From a virus: 23,671 bases of DNA. Below, piece after piece: positions 1 through 6,493 of the stretch. The notes beneath the pieces are model-generated. The model was not told the origin of the DNA and did not search any database. It was given only the letters and a program-made list of their open reading frames with translations. Position numbers and translations under genes: made by a program. Location: positions 2,626 to 26,296 of IMG/VR virus record IMGVR_UViG_3300037847_008158. The stretch is one strand, 5' to 3'. Within the stretch, counting starts at the first letter, position 1; each line of letters begins with the position of its first letter.

Positions 1-195
1 TGTGGTTTCAGAGGAAGTAATTTCTTAGAAACAGGTGCTGTCTATGCTCCATACATTCCGTTAATTATGACACCTCTCGTTTACGACCCTGTGAATTTCA
101 CACCTCGTAAAGGCGTAATGACACGTTATGCTAAGAAGATGGTACGTCCTGAGTTCTACGGTAAAGTTATCGTTGCTGACGTTGACAAAGTGTAA
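1..195 (+). CDS. 23: Major capsid protein, gp23-type, C-terminal part (partial)
   Basis: The window begins in frame inside this gene; 64 codons remain before the TAA at 193-195. The readable C-terminus contains ETGAVYAPYIPLIMTP, then a Thr-Pro-Arg-Lys-Gly segment, TRYAKKMVRPEFYGK and a short hydrophobic end. This is the typical ending of T4 gp23-family major capsid proteins of marine myoviruses, where the APY-P-L-TP stretch and the R-YAKK--RPEFY stretch are strongly conserved. The protein assembles the icosahedral head lattice; in T4 it is matured by the head protease. Codon choice (CGT, GGT, TTC, TAC, GAC) is richer in C than in the following genes, as expected of a very highly expressed product. 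A strong terminator follows 25 nt after the stop, so the gene ends its transcription unit. The 5' part lies outside the window. Confidence 0.88.
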   Translation, partial: CGFRGSNFLETGAVYAPYIPLIMTPLVYDPVNFTPRKGVMTRYAKKMVRPEFYGKVIVADVDKV

Positions 196-220
196 GTAAT
201 TTAACTTATACTCTTTAAGG

Positions 221-247
221 AAAAAGGCCCTGTTTTGGGCCTTTTTT
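221..247 (+). terminator. Intrinsic terminator after the capsid gene
   Basis: A perfect 10-bp inverted repeat pairs AAAAAGGCCC (221-230) with GGGCCTTTTT (237-246) around a TGTTTT loop, followed by more T residues. A GC core flanked by an A-tract and a U-tract is the classic Rho-independent form. It separates the capsid transcript from the late promoter at 283. Confidence 0.9.
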
Positions 248-282
248 CTTTTTATACAATCTTCAGAAATTTAATAGTTTTA

Positions 283-294
283 TATTTATATATG
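283..294 (+). promoter_or_regulatory. Late-type promoter, copy 1
   Basis: TATTTATATATG lies 24 nt upstream of the ATG at 318. The same 12-mer, with at most one change, occurs at 4608, 17502 and 23504, each time just ahead of a gene block. It resembles the T4 late promoter -10 box (TATAAATA), which is read by a phage sigma factor and sliding clamp. An AAATTT tract lies 17 nt upstream (from 266). Transcription would begin a few bases downstream and give a very short leader with the GGAG at 308-311. Confidence 0.75.
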
Positions 295-317
295 ACAAAA
301 GACTTTTGGAGAAATAA

Positions 318-1475
318 ATGGCACAATTACCAATTTGGGCAGGTAGTAGTAATTTTACAAGTAGCCAAACACCTTACGGATTTTATGATAGTGACACAGA
401 ATTTTCAGGTTCGGGTGTACACTCAGTAGATAGATTTGCAGATTGGGCGGCAAAGAGACTTGGATATCCTATTGTAGATGTAGAATTACAATCAGGTTCT
501 TTTTACGCTTGTTATGAAGAAGCTATAACTGAATATTCAGCACAAGTAAATCAATTTAATATTAAAGATAATTTACTATCTTTACAAGGACAATCTACAG
601 GTTCTAATTTAACACACAGACCTGTTACAAATTCTTTTGGTAGATTTATAACTCTTTCAGAACAATATGGTACAGAAGCAGGAGTAGGTGGTACGGTAGA
701 TTTTAAGACAGGTTCTATTGATATAACAAGTGGTTCACAAGAATATGATTTAAACGCTTTGTATGCTAATGTTTCTGAAAGTGGTAATGCTATAGAAGTT
801 AGAAAAGTCTATTATGAAGGACCTGCCGCAGTAAATAAATACTTTGACCCTTATGCAGGTGTTAATAGTAATAATTTAAATCTTTTAGATTCATTTGGTT
901 GGGGAAATTATTCACCCGCTATACAATTTTTATTGATGCCGATGTATGCAGATTTACTAAGAATACAAGGTATAGAATTAAATGACCAAATAAGAAAATC
1001 TGCTTATTCATTTGAATTAGTAAATAACAAATTGAGAATTTTTCCAAAACCTACAGAAGCATACACACTACATTTTAAGTATTTAGTAAAAGACGACAGA
1101 GGTAATCCTTTAAAAGGCAGTAGTGTAGGAAGAGTTAGTGATATAAGTAATGCACCATACGACAATATGGAGTTTAGACACATCAACGATGTTGGTAAAC
1201 AATGGATTAAAAAGTATGCACTTGCTCTTTGTAAAGAATTATTAGGAACAATAAGAAGTAAGTATGGTTCAGTTCCAATACCAAATGGTGATGTCACAAT
1301 GGATGGTGACACATTGAGAAACGAAGCCGCAGCTGAAAAAGAAACTTTAGTAACACAACTTAGGGAAATATTAGAACAGACAAGTAGAAAAGCAATGATG
1401 GAAGCAGAAAGAGATGAAGCAGAGGCATTGCAAGAGAAACTACAAAAAGTTCCTTACCCTATTTACATAGGATAA
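318..1475 (+). CDS. Putative neck / head-tail connector protein
   Basis: This 385-residue protein is the first gene after the late promoter, with GGAG 6 nt ahead of the ATG. Its N-terminus reads as a mixed-charge helical region (DRFADWAAKRLGYPIVDVE, then YACYEEAITEYSAQVNQ). A beta-rich centre follows, with LRIFPKPTEAYTLHFKYLVKD near residues 238-258. The C-terminus (about 295-375) is a long Lys/Glu/Ala-rich helix. The F-P-K-P-T turn followed by a hydrophobic strand is frequent in phage neck and connector proteins. In T4-like genomes the gp13/gp14 neck genes are located with gp15, and a gp15-like gene sits two genes downstream here, so a gp13-like neck role is the best guess. I do not recognise a decisive motif; it could be another head-completion protein. 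Confidence 0.5.
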   Translation: MAQLPIWAGSSNFTSSQTPYGFYDSDTEFSGSGVHSVDRFADWAAKRLGYPIVDVELQSGSFYACYEEAITEYSAQVNQFNIKDNLLSLQGQSTGSNLTHRPVTNSFGRFITLSEQYGTEAGVGGTVDFKTGSIDITSGSQEYDLNALYANVSESGNAIEVRKVYYEGPAAVNKYFDPYAGVNSNNLNLLDSFGWGNYSPAIQFLLMPMYADLLRIQGIELNDQIRKSAYSFELVNNKLRIFPKPTEAYTLHFKYLVKDDRGNPLKGSSVGRVSDISNAPYDNMEFRHINDVGKQWIKKYALALCKELLGTIRSKYGSVPIPNGDVTMDGDTLRNEAAAEKETLVTQLREILEQTSRKAMMEAERDEAEALQEKLQKVPYPIYIG

Positions 1476-1479
1476 CATA

Positions 1480-1965
1480 ATGGCAGGAAGATTTCTCTCA
1501 ACGAGAGATAACAACTTTTTTCATAAAGTTAATAAAGAACTACTTGGAGATTCTTTAAGAAGTAAAGAAGGTATCATAAATCAAGAAGTTACTATATATC
1601 AACTTGATGAAAGAGAAACACCAACTGATATGTACGGTGAAGCCGCATCAGGAAAATCATGGAAGCCAGGTGTTACTTTGAAATGTGTTATTGATGCAGA
1701 AGATTTTGATTTTAACACAGATGAATTTGGACCTGAAAGAAATCAAAATGTAACGTTTGCTTTTTTAAGAGATTCAGTTTTAGAATCTAAAATGGTAATC
1801 AGTTTAGGTGATGTTGTAAATTGGAATTACGCATATTGGACTATATCAAGTTTGAATGAAAATCAGTTAATAGGTGGTATGCAAGACCAAAATTTTTCAG
1901 TAGTAGCAAGTGCGTACTTAACACGTTTAAGTAGTTTAGGTATTGAACAAGTGAGAGCAATATAA
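1480..1965 (+). CDS. Putative head-closure / neck protein
   Basis: This 161-residue protein starts 4 nt after the upstream stop and its TAA overlaps the next ATG by one base (TAATG), so translation is probably coupled. The N-terminus (SLRSKEGIINQEVTIYQLDE) leads into a beta-rich body. A GDVVNWNYAYWTISSLNENQ segment lies at about residues 115-134; a Gly-Asp-x-hydrophobic strand followed by a Tyr/Trp-rich strand is common in small head-closure and stopper proteins of tailed phages. The size and position between a connector candidate and the gp15-like gene fit a protein sealing the portal before the tail joins. This assignment rests on context and general strand pattern, not on a diagnostic motif. 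There is no good Shine-Dalgarno sequence, which supports coupling to the preceding gene. Confidence 0.45.
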   Translation: MAGRFLSTRDNNFFHKVNKELLGDSLRSKEGIINQEVTIYQLDERETPTDMYGEAASGKSWKPGVTLKCVIDAEDFDFNTDEFGPERNQNVTFAFLRDSVLESKMVISLGDVVNWNYAYWTISSLNENQLIGGMQDQNFSVVASAYLTRLSSLGIEQVRAI

Positions 1966-2834
1966 TGGCAAGTAGAAACATAGAACAAAAATTACCAAGA
2001 CCTATAGAATATACAGAAAAAAGAACTATCAATAGGTCTCGTGAGTTACGAAGAGATAATGATGATTACAAAAAAAATTATTCTATTACTCTTATGGACC
2101 ACGATGCGGCTGTTATGTATTATTTTAATGAAGTAATTAGACCTGCTGTAGAAGAAAATGGTAATCAAGTAAAAGTTCCAATTATGTATGCTAATCCTGA
2201 AAGATGGGCGAATGTAAGAAAATCAGGTTGGATGGTTGACAGAAATAAAAAAAGAATTATTCCTGTTATAGCTTTTAGAAGAGTTTCTATTGAAAAAGAC
2301 CCTAACTATGCTATTGACAAATTAGATGCTAATAAGCCAAGACTTAGTTATCAATTTCAAAAGAAGTATTCTATTAATAATCGTTATGATTTAATGAGTG
2401 CTATGAACGGTGCACAACCAAGTAATGAATTTCATTCTGTAACTATGCCTGACTATATGATTATGAATTATGAAGCAATAGTTTGGACAAACTTTACAGA
2501 CCAAATGAATAGAATTATTGAGAAGATTAATTTTACAGATGGTGCTTATTGGGGAGACCCTGGTAAATTTAAATTTCGTGCAAGTATAGATAGTTTTCAA
2601 GATGCCTCTGAATATGAACAAGAAAGACTAATCAGAACTAATTTTAGTTTTACATTTAATGGGTATCTATTACCTGAAGAGTTCAATGGAGTGTCTAATA
2701 CACAAAGAGGATTTTCACCAAAATTTCTTACTAACTTTTCAGAAACATCAGCTAATATTAATCAAACTTTAACTAATAGTGATATTAATGATAACAATAA
2801 CTATGGTCCTCCTTCTGTAGAAGGACAGGTGTAG
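1965..2834 (+). CDS. 15: gp15-like tail terminator / sheath stabiliser
   Basis: This 289-residue protein matches the order of conserved patches I know from T4 gp15. First comes an N-terminal helix with YYFNEVIRPAVEE, then a strand VKVPIMYANPERW (T4: IRVPITYASKEHF). Next is a basic segment with IIPVIAFRRVSIEKD and a PDYMIMNYEAIVWTNFTDQM strand-helix (T4: IKMIYELSIFTRYEDDM) leading into RIIEKINF. The last patch is RTNFSFTFNGYLLPEE (T4: IEWSLTFEVNGWMYPP). In T4, gp15 forms the hexameric ring that ends the tail tube and sheath and docks the tail to the neck. The C-terminal 40 residues are Asn/Ser-rich and probably flexible. It overlaps the previous gene by 1 nt. The match is from remembered family sequence, but the patches occur in the same order, so I am fairly confident. 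Confidence 0.75.
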   Translation: MASRNIEQKLPRPIEYTEKRTINRSRELRRDNDDYKKNYSITLMDHDAAVMYYFNEVIRPAVEENGNQVKVPIMYANPERWANVRKSGWMVDRNKKRIIPVIAFRRVSIEKDPNYAIDKLDANKPRLSYQFQKKYSINNRYDLMSAMNGAQPSNEFHSVTMPDYMIMNYEAIVWTNFTDQMNRIIEKINFTDGAYWGDPGKFKFRASIDSFQDASEYEQERLIRTNFSFTFNGYLLPEEFNGVSNTQRGFSPKFLTNFSETSANINQTLTNSDINDNNNYGPPSVEGQV

Positions 2835-2843
2835 GAGAGAGTA

Positions 2844-3311
2844 ATGCCTGATGCTACAGATTTTTTAAGAACAAATCAAATAGGTCAACAAGAAGATTTA
2901 GAATTTACTAATGCAAATAGTGGACCTACTCTTTATGTTATGAGAGGACAAGGATTTCCTACAAGTTCAGCTGATACAAAAGCTATAGTCACTTATGGAT
3001 ACGTACAAGGAAATCTTTTAACTAAACAACAATATTTTTCAGGTAGTCAATCTGCTTCACTTGACGGAGATGGTAATCAAGTATTTCAAGTTAGTTTAGC
3101 AAATACAGGTTCACAAAATATTAATGGTGATACTTTAGAAATATATTTAAACGGATTAGCTTTGAGAAGAAATGAAGCACCTAATGTACACTCATCTGAT
3201 TATTTTAAATCTGATACTGATAAAGTTACTATTTACAAAGTAACAGGTTCTTATGGATATAATTTAAAAGATGAAGATAGAATAAAAATAAGGTTTAATC
3301 AAGGACTATAA
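2844..3311 (+). CDS. Small beta-rich virion protein A
   Basis: This 155-residue protein has a good ribosome site (AGGAGAG at 2832-2838). I do not recognise a named family. It is Gly/Ser/Asn-rich and beta-patterned. Its C-terminal half carries GDTLEIYLNGLALRRNE, then SSDYFKSDTDKVTIYKV, then YNLKDEDRIKIRFNQGL. This series (strand + hydrophobic-Asn-Gly, Asp-Tyr-Phe, strand, Asp-x-hydrophobic-x-I-x-[FY] strand) is repeated in the next gene, so the two are probably diverged copies of one small fibre or baseplate-type domain. It ends with TAATG, sharing one base with the next start. Position among tail-completion and fibre genes suggests a virion component, possibly an adaptor for the fibres downstream. 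Confidence 0.5.
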   Translation: MPDATDFLRTNQIGQQEDLEFTNANSGPTLYVMRGQGFPTSSADTKAIVTYGYVQGNLLTKQQYFSGSQSASLDGDGNQVFQVSLANTGSQNINGDTLEIYLNGLALRRNEAPNVHSSDYFKSDTDKVTIYKVTGSYGYNLKDEDRIKIRFNQGL

Positions 3312-3820
3312 TGCCAAACGCAACAGAAATAAGAAGAATTTTAGTAAACTCTATAGTATCTACAGATGATGGTAATAATGTTTCTGAAGATTTAGGATTC
3401 AAACATACTATAAAAGGTTCGTTTAAACCTTATAAATTACATTTGACAAGTAGTTTATCAACAAGAACCGAGGATATTGTATCACATAATCACATTAAAA
3501 CTTTGTTTGAAGATAGAAGAGAATTTTTAGATGCTGATGCACCTGTGATTAGTGATGCTACTAAACAAGTTTATGATATAAATGTTCCTGATGATTTTAA
3601 AGTAGTGACAGGAAGTGTTACTTTTAAAATAAATGGATTAGAACAGCAGACTACAGAAGACCAAAAAACTGATAGAGATGTTGTTACAGATTATTATTTA
3701 TCAGGCTCAAAATTTGAACAATTAGTTTTGTATAAACCACGCGCAGACCATAGTGGTTTGGCAGTAGATAATCAGGACACCTTACTAATTAAGTATAGAG
3801 TGGAGAAAGTAATTGGCTAA
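3311..3820 (+). CDS. Small beta-rich virion protein B (related to protein A)
   Basis: This 169-residue protein starts at the A shared with the preceding stop codon. The C-terminal half has VTFKINGLEQQTTED, VTDYYLSGSKFEQLVLYKP and DNQDTLLIKYRVEKV. These match the strand-NGL, D-Y-Y/F, and D-x-L-x-I-[KR]-[YF] pattern of the upstream protein in the same order. The N-terminus differs (MPNATEIRRILVNSIVS), with a Thr/Ser-rich strand region after it. It is probably a structural protein of the tail or fibre attachment site. It overlaps the next gene by 8 nt. No enzymatic motif is visible. Confidence 0.5.
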   Translation: MPNATEIRRILVNSIVSTDDGNNVSEDLGFKHTIKGSFKPYKLHLTSSLSTRTEDIVSHNHIKTLFEDRREFLDADAPVISDATKQVYDINVPDDFKVVTGSVTFKINGLEQQTTEDQKTDRDVVTDYYLSGSKFEQLVLYKPRADHSGLAVDNQDTLLIKYRVEKVIG

Positions 3821-4580
3821 AATAGATTTAACAAGACAGGCAAAAGCGCCACAACAAGCAGGACAATTTTTAAGAACTACGAATGTCACAAGTTCACTAA
3901 CAAGTGAATATGAGTGGGAGACGGCAGATTTTAATTTTACGGGTTCTTTTACAGGCTCGTTTTCAGGTTCTTTTGAAATTGATAGAATACACGGACTCGG
4001 AATCGTTAGTAGTTCTACTCAAATAGTATCACTTCTTCCTGCGGGAAGCATAAGTAGTTCAGCACAGATAGCAGCTGCTGTAAGTGGTTCTCTTTCAAAA
4101 GCACATCTCGCAGCAAAAATACCGGAGATTGTAAGTGGAGCGGCACAGATTAAGTCACTCTTACCATTAGGAATACGTTCCGGTTCAGAAGCGAGTGATG
4201 ATAGAGACCAACAGACATTGAGTTATAATCCTACTACTTATGGACTAAGTATTTCAAATGGTAACTCTGTAGATTTATCAGGACTCGCCGGAGGAGGCGG
4301 AGGCGGTGGTGGTTCAGGCGATGGATTAGCAATAACTGCATCTGCTGAAGGTGTTGTGTTGAGTCAAAACTTTAGGTCAATTAATTTTGATGGCGATGGT
4401 ATAAAAGCATCAAGTAATGGAAATGCTATAACATTAACCGGTACAACAGGTTCTCGTGTAGTAACAAGTAACGTAACAGCATCAATGTTTTTATTACGTG
4501 AAATACAAGGTAGCACTCCACCCGCAACAAAAGGCGGTGTAATGTTTAGTGGTAGTGCTTTTTATTTAGGATTTCAATAG
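3813..4580 (+). CDS. Gly/Ser-rich tail-fibre-type protein
   Basis: This 255-residue protein starts at TTG 3813, chosen because GGAG (3802-3805) stands at a normal distance and the reading (MAKIDLTRQ) begins before the conserved part. It has FTGSFTGSFSGSF at 42-54. The IVSSSTQIVSLLPAGSI segment (64-80) is repeated in looser form at 107-120 as IVSGAAQIKSLLPLG. The V-S-[SG]-x-x-Q-[IV] repeat is a hallmark I associate with marine myovirus fibre proteins. A Gly run at 160-167 looks like a flexible hinge between an N-terminal attachment half and a C-terminal beta half. The C-terminus (STPPATKGGVMFSGSAFYLGF) resembles fibre tips. It is last before the second late promoter, with no terminator between. 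Receptor specificity cannot be judged. Confidence 0.6.
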   Translation: MAKIDLTRQAKAPQQAGQFLRTTNVTSSLTSEYEWETADFNFTGSFTGSFSGSFEIDRIHGLGIVSSSTQIVSLLPAGSISSSAQIAAAVSGSLSKAHLAAKIPEIVSGAAQIKSLLPLGIRSGSEASDDRDQQTLSYNPTTYGLSISNGNSVDLSGLAGGGGGGGGSGDGLAITASAEGVVLSQNFRSINFDGDGIKASSNGNAITLTGTTGSRVVTSNVTASMFLLREIQGSTPPATKGGVMFSGSAFYLGFQ

Positions 4581-4607
4581 AGATGGTTGAAATTTTTGAC
4601 AATATTA

Positions 4608-4619
4608 TATTTATAAATG
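4608..4619 (+). promoter_or_regulatory. Late-type promoter, copy 2
   Basis: TATTTATAAATG lies 25 nt before the ATG at 4645 and contains the T4-like TATAAAT core. It differs by one base from the copies at 283, 17502 and 23504. GAAATTTTT (4589-4597) stands 19 nt upstream. The leader holds GGGAG (4632-4636) as ribosome site. Confidence 0.78.
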
Positions 4620-4644
4620 ATAGCCGAAATCAGGGAGAAAACTA

Positions 4645-6015
4645 ATGGCAAGTTGGAAAAAAATAATAGTATCAGGCAGTAGAGCGCATCTTAATGATGT
4701 AACTGCATCTTTCTTTAAAGGAGATGGTTCAGGTCTGACTAATGTCGGTGGTACAATATCAAATGATTTAGTAGTAGATAACGCTACTATTCAATTCAAT
4801 TCAGGTACTACATATGATGGTTCCTCTGAAAAAACTTTGTCTATCAAAGATGGAGGTGTTGATGCAGATGCTCTCGCAACAGGAGTAGCAGGTACAGGTA
4901 TCGCAGGTGGCGGTGGAACAGCACTTTCAGTAGATTTAAATGAAGTAGCCGCAGCTGTTGTAAATGTAGCAAATGATAGTATAGCAATAATTGATGCTGA
5001 TGGTTCTAATGCTACAAAGAAAGAATCTATTGCAGACCTTGTATCAGGAATAGCAGGTACAGGTTTAGATGCGGCAAGTGGTCAATTATCTGTAGATGTT
5101 TCTGATTTTATGAGCACCGGTGCTGATAACAGAGTTTTAACTGCTACAGGAACAGATGCTCTTCAAGGTGAAGCAAATCTTACTTTTGATGGAAGTGTTT
5201 TACTTGCAGGAGGAGCAAGTGCAGTAGTAAGTTCTTCAAAAATTGTATCAGAAGGTCACATAAGTGGTTCTTTGATTAGTGGTTCATTTTATGGTGATGG
5301 TTCAAACATTACAGGTGTATCTGCTACAGGTTTAAACATAGACGCTTTTGGTGCAGATGGTACAAGTGATACTATAGCAAGTGATGATAAATTTATATTT
5401 AGTGATGCGGGTACAGAAAAAAGAGCAAACATAAGTCAACTTGCGGCACCATTAGTTGGAACAGGTTTAGAGGCTAATAGTGGTACAATAAGAATAGCTG
5501 CGGCCGCAGCAGGTACAGGTTTAACAGGTGGTGCGGGTTCAGCATTAGATGTTGATTTATCAGGTGAATCTGCTGTATCAATCGGTGCAGGAACATCTAC
5601 CGTAACTTTTGGAGACAACGTTAGAATCAATGGTGACTTAACAATATTTGGTGATACGGTACAACAAAACGTTGCAAATTTATTAGTAGAAGATAAATTC
5701 ATTTTACTTAATAGTGGCTCTGCTTCAGGTGATGGTGGTATCATAGTACAAACTAACGCATCTTATGCGGGTGCGGCTTTAGTATTTGATGATGACATTA
5801 ATAGATGGGCAGTTGGTGCTGAAGATAAATTAGCACAAAATGCTACATCAGTAGACTCTGCCGCAGCAGGATTTCAATTTATAGTTTCTGTTTCAGGTTC
5901 AGCTAAAGACCCAATCGATGGCTCAAATCCAAATGACTTTGGAACAGCCGCAGCAAATAGAATTGGTATGATGCACGTTAATACTGCAACAGGAGATATA
6001 TTTATTTACTCTTAA
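4645..6015 (+). CDS. Tail-fibre-type structural protein with SWKK N-terminus
   Basis: This 456-residue protein begins MASWKKIIVSGSRAHLNDV, a short N-terminal signature seen in fibre proteins of marine T4-like phages and shared with the gene at 6494; it is probably the virion-attachment or assembly tag. The body is Gly/Ala/Ser/Asp-rich beta structure. There are two copies of a GSF-x-GDGS-x-T-V element (about 22-34 and 213-225) and several G-T-G-[IL]-x(n)-G-x-L-x-V-D units (about 83-98, 138-151, 272-285, 290-304). A conserved segment GDLTIFGDTVQQNVANLL followed by VEDKFILLNSGSA lies at 330-360, where a stretch of similar sequence occurs in many such fibres. The Ala/Gly repeats suggest a trimeric fibre shaft. 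No chaperone or protease domain is visible at the C-terminus. Confidence 0.7.
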   Translation: MASWKKIIVSGSRAHLNDVTASFFKGDGSGLTNVGGTISNDLVVDNATIQFNSGTTYDGSSEKTLSIKDGGVDADALATGVAGTGIAGGGGTALSVDLNEVAAAVVNVANDSIAIIDADGSNATKKESIADLVSGIAGTGLDAASGQLSVDVSDFMSTGADNRVLTATGTDALQGEANLTFDGSVLLAGGASAVVSSSKIVSEGHISGSLISGSFYGDGSNITGVSATGLNIDAFGADGTSDTIASDDKFIFSDAGTEKRANISQLAAPLVGTGLEANSGTIRIAAAAAGTGLTGGAGSALDVDLSGESAVSIGAGTSTVTFGDNVRINGDLTIFGDTVQQNVANLLVEDKFILLNSGSASGDGGIIVQTNASYAGAALVFDDDINRWAVGAEDKLAQNATSVDSAAAGFQFIVSVSGSAKDPIDGSNPNDFGTAAANRIGMMHVNTATGDIFIYS

Positions 6016-6035
6016 TTTTAAGATAAGGTTATACT

Positions 6036-6254
6036 ATGGGATTAATAGACAAGGTTGACCCAACTAAAAAGAAAAAGGTTCAACCAAAAAAAGCAATGAA
6101 AACTCCAAATCAGGTTTTAGATTTGGAACAAAAACATATTGAGTGGATTTTGAGAGTTATAGGAGATTCAGTATCATTGAGAGGTACTGACTTACAAGTC
6201 GCAATTGATGCGGTGAGATGGTTACAAAATGAATATACGAGGTTACAGAAATGA
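6036..6254 (+). CDS. Small conserved-type hypothetical protein (72 aa)
   Basis: The start ATG at 6036 is preceded by AAGG (6025-6028). The N-terminus is very basic (DPTKKKKVQPKKAMK), followed by a helical part with LDLEQKHIEWILRVIGD and LQVAIDAVRWLQNEYTRLQ. A Lys-rich tail in front of two amphipathic helices could bind nucleic acid or an acidic partner, but I recognise no family. The stop overlaps the next start as ATGA, so it is translationally coupled to the 54-residue gene below. It lies between two fibre genes and may be an assembly factor; that is only context. Confidence 0.6.
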   Translation: MGLIDKVDPTKKKKVQPKKAMKTPNQVLDLEQKHIEWILRVIGDSVSLRGTDLQVAIDAVRWLQNEYTRLQK

Positions 6255-6415
6255 AGTTAGATATAGCTGAGTTAGATTTTATAAAAGAGTGTGTTTTTAA
6301 CTCTACAATAAAAGGAAAAGATTCTATTTTTGTAGGGGCATTAGTTTCAAAGATTTATAAAGAAGTAGAAAAACTTAAAAGTTTAGAAGAAAAGAAAGAA
6401 GTAGTTAGTAAGTAG
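6251..6415 (+). CDS. Very small hypothetical protein (54 aa)
   Basis: An ATGA overlap with the preceding stop starts a 54-codon frame (MKLDIAELDFIKECVFNS..., ending EKKEVVSK) with stop TAG at 6413-6415. The predicted product is one amphipathic helix pair, acidic at the N-terminus and Lys/Glu-rich coiled-coil-like at the C-terminus. Coupled start, codon use like its neighbours and absence of any other gene in this stretch support that it is real. Function unknown; the pair may act together as a small chaperone or adaptor for the fibres on either side. Confidence 0.55.
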   Translation: MKLDIAELDFIKECVFNSTIKGKDSIFVGALVSKIYKEVEKLKSLEEKKEVVSK

Positions 6416-6427
6416 TAGTAGTATAGT

Positions 6428-6478
6428 CTATATTGGCCCGAAAGGGAAGTGGGCTCAAAAGAGTAACCAACCATATAG
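6428..6478 (+). promoter_or_regulatory. Structured leader (possible three-way junction) before the cupredoxin fibre gene
   Basis: CTATATTGG (6428-6436) can pair with CCATATAG (6471-6478), giving 8 bp with one bulged T. Inside it are CCC-GAAA-GGG (6437-6446, GNRA-type tetraloop) and CTC-AAAA-GAG (6454-6463). The ribosome site AGGAG (6480-6484) starts right after the outer stem. It has no U-tract, so it is not a standard terminator. It may stabilise the mRNA or control initiation at 6494. Confidence 0.4.
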
Positions 6479-6493
6479 TAGGAGAAGTAGTAA

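Noticed and set aside
235-429. 64-codon frame overlapping the terminator and the neck gene
   Set aside because: It starts inside the terminator stem, covers the promoter and lacks a ribosome site.
5436-5744. 102-codon minus-strand frame in the SWKK fibre gene
   Set aside because: Pro/Ser/Val-rich shadow of the Gly/Ala/Thr codons of the fibre on the other strand.
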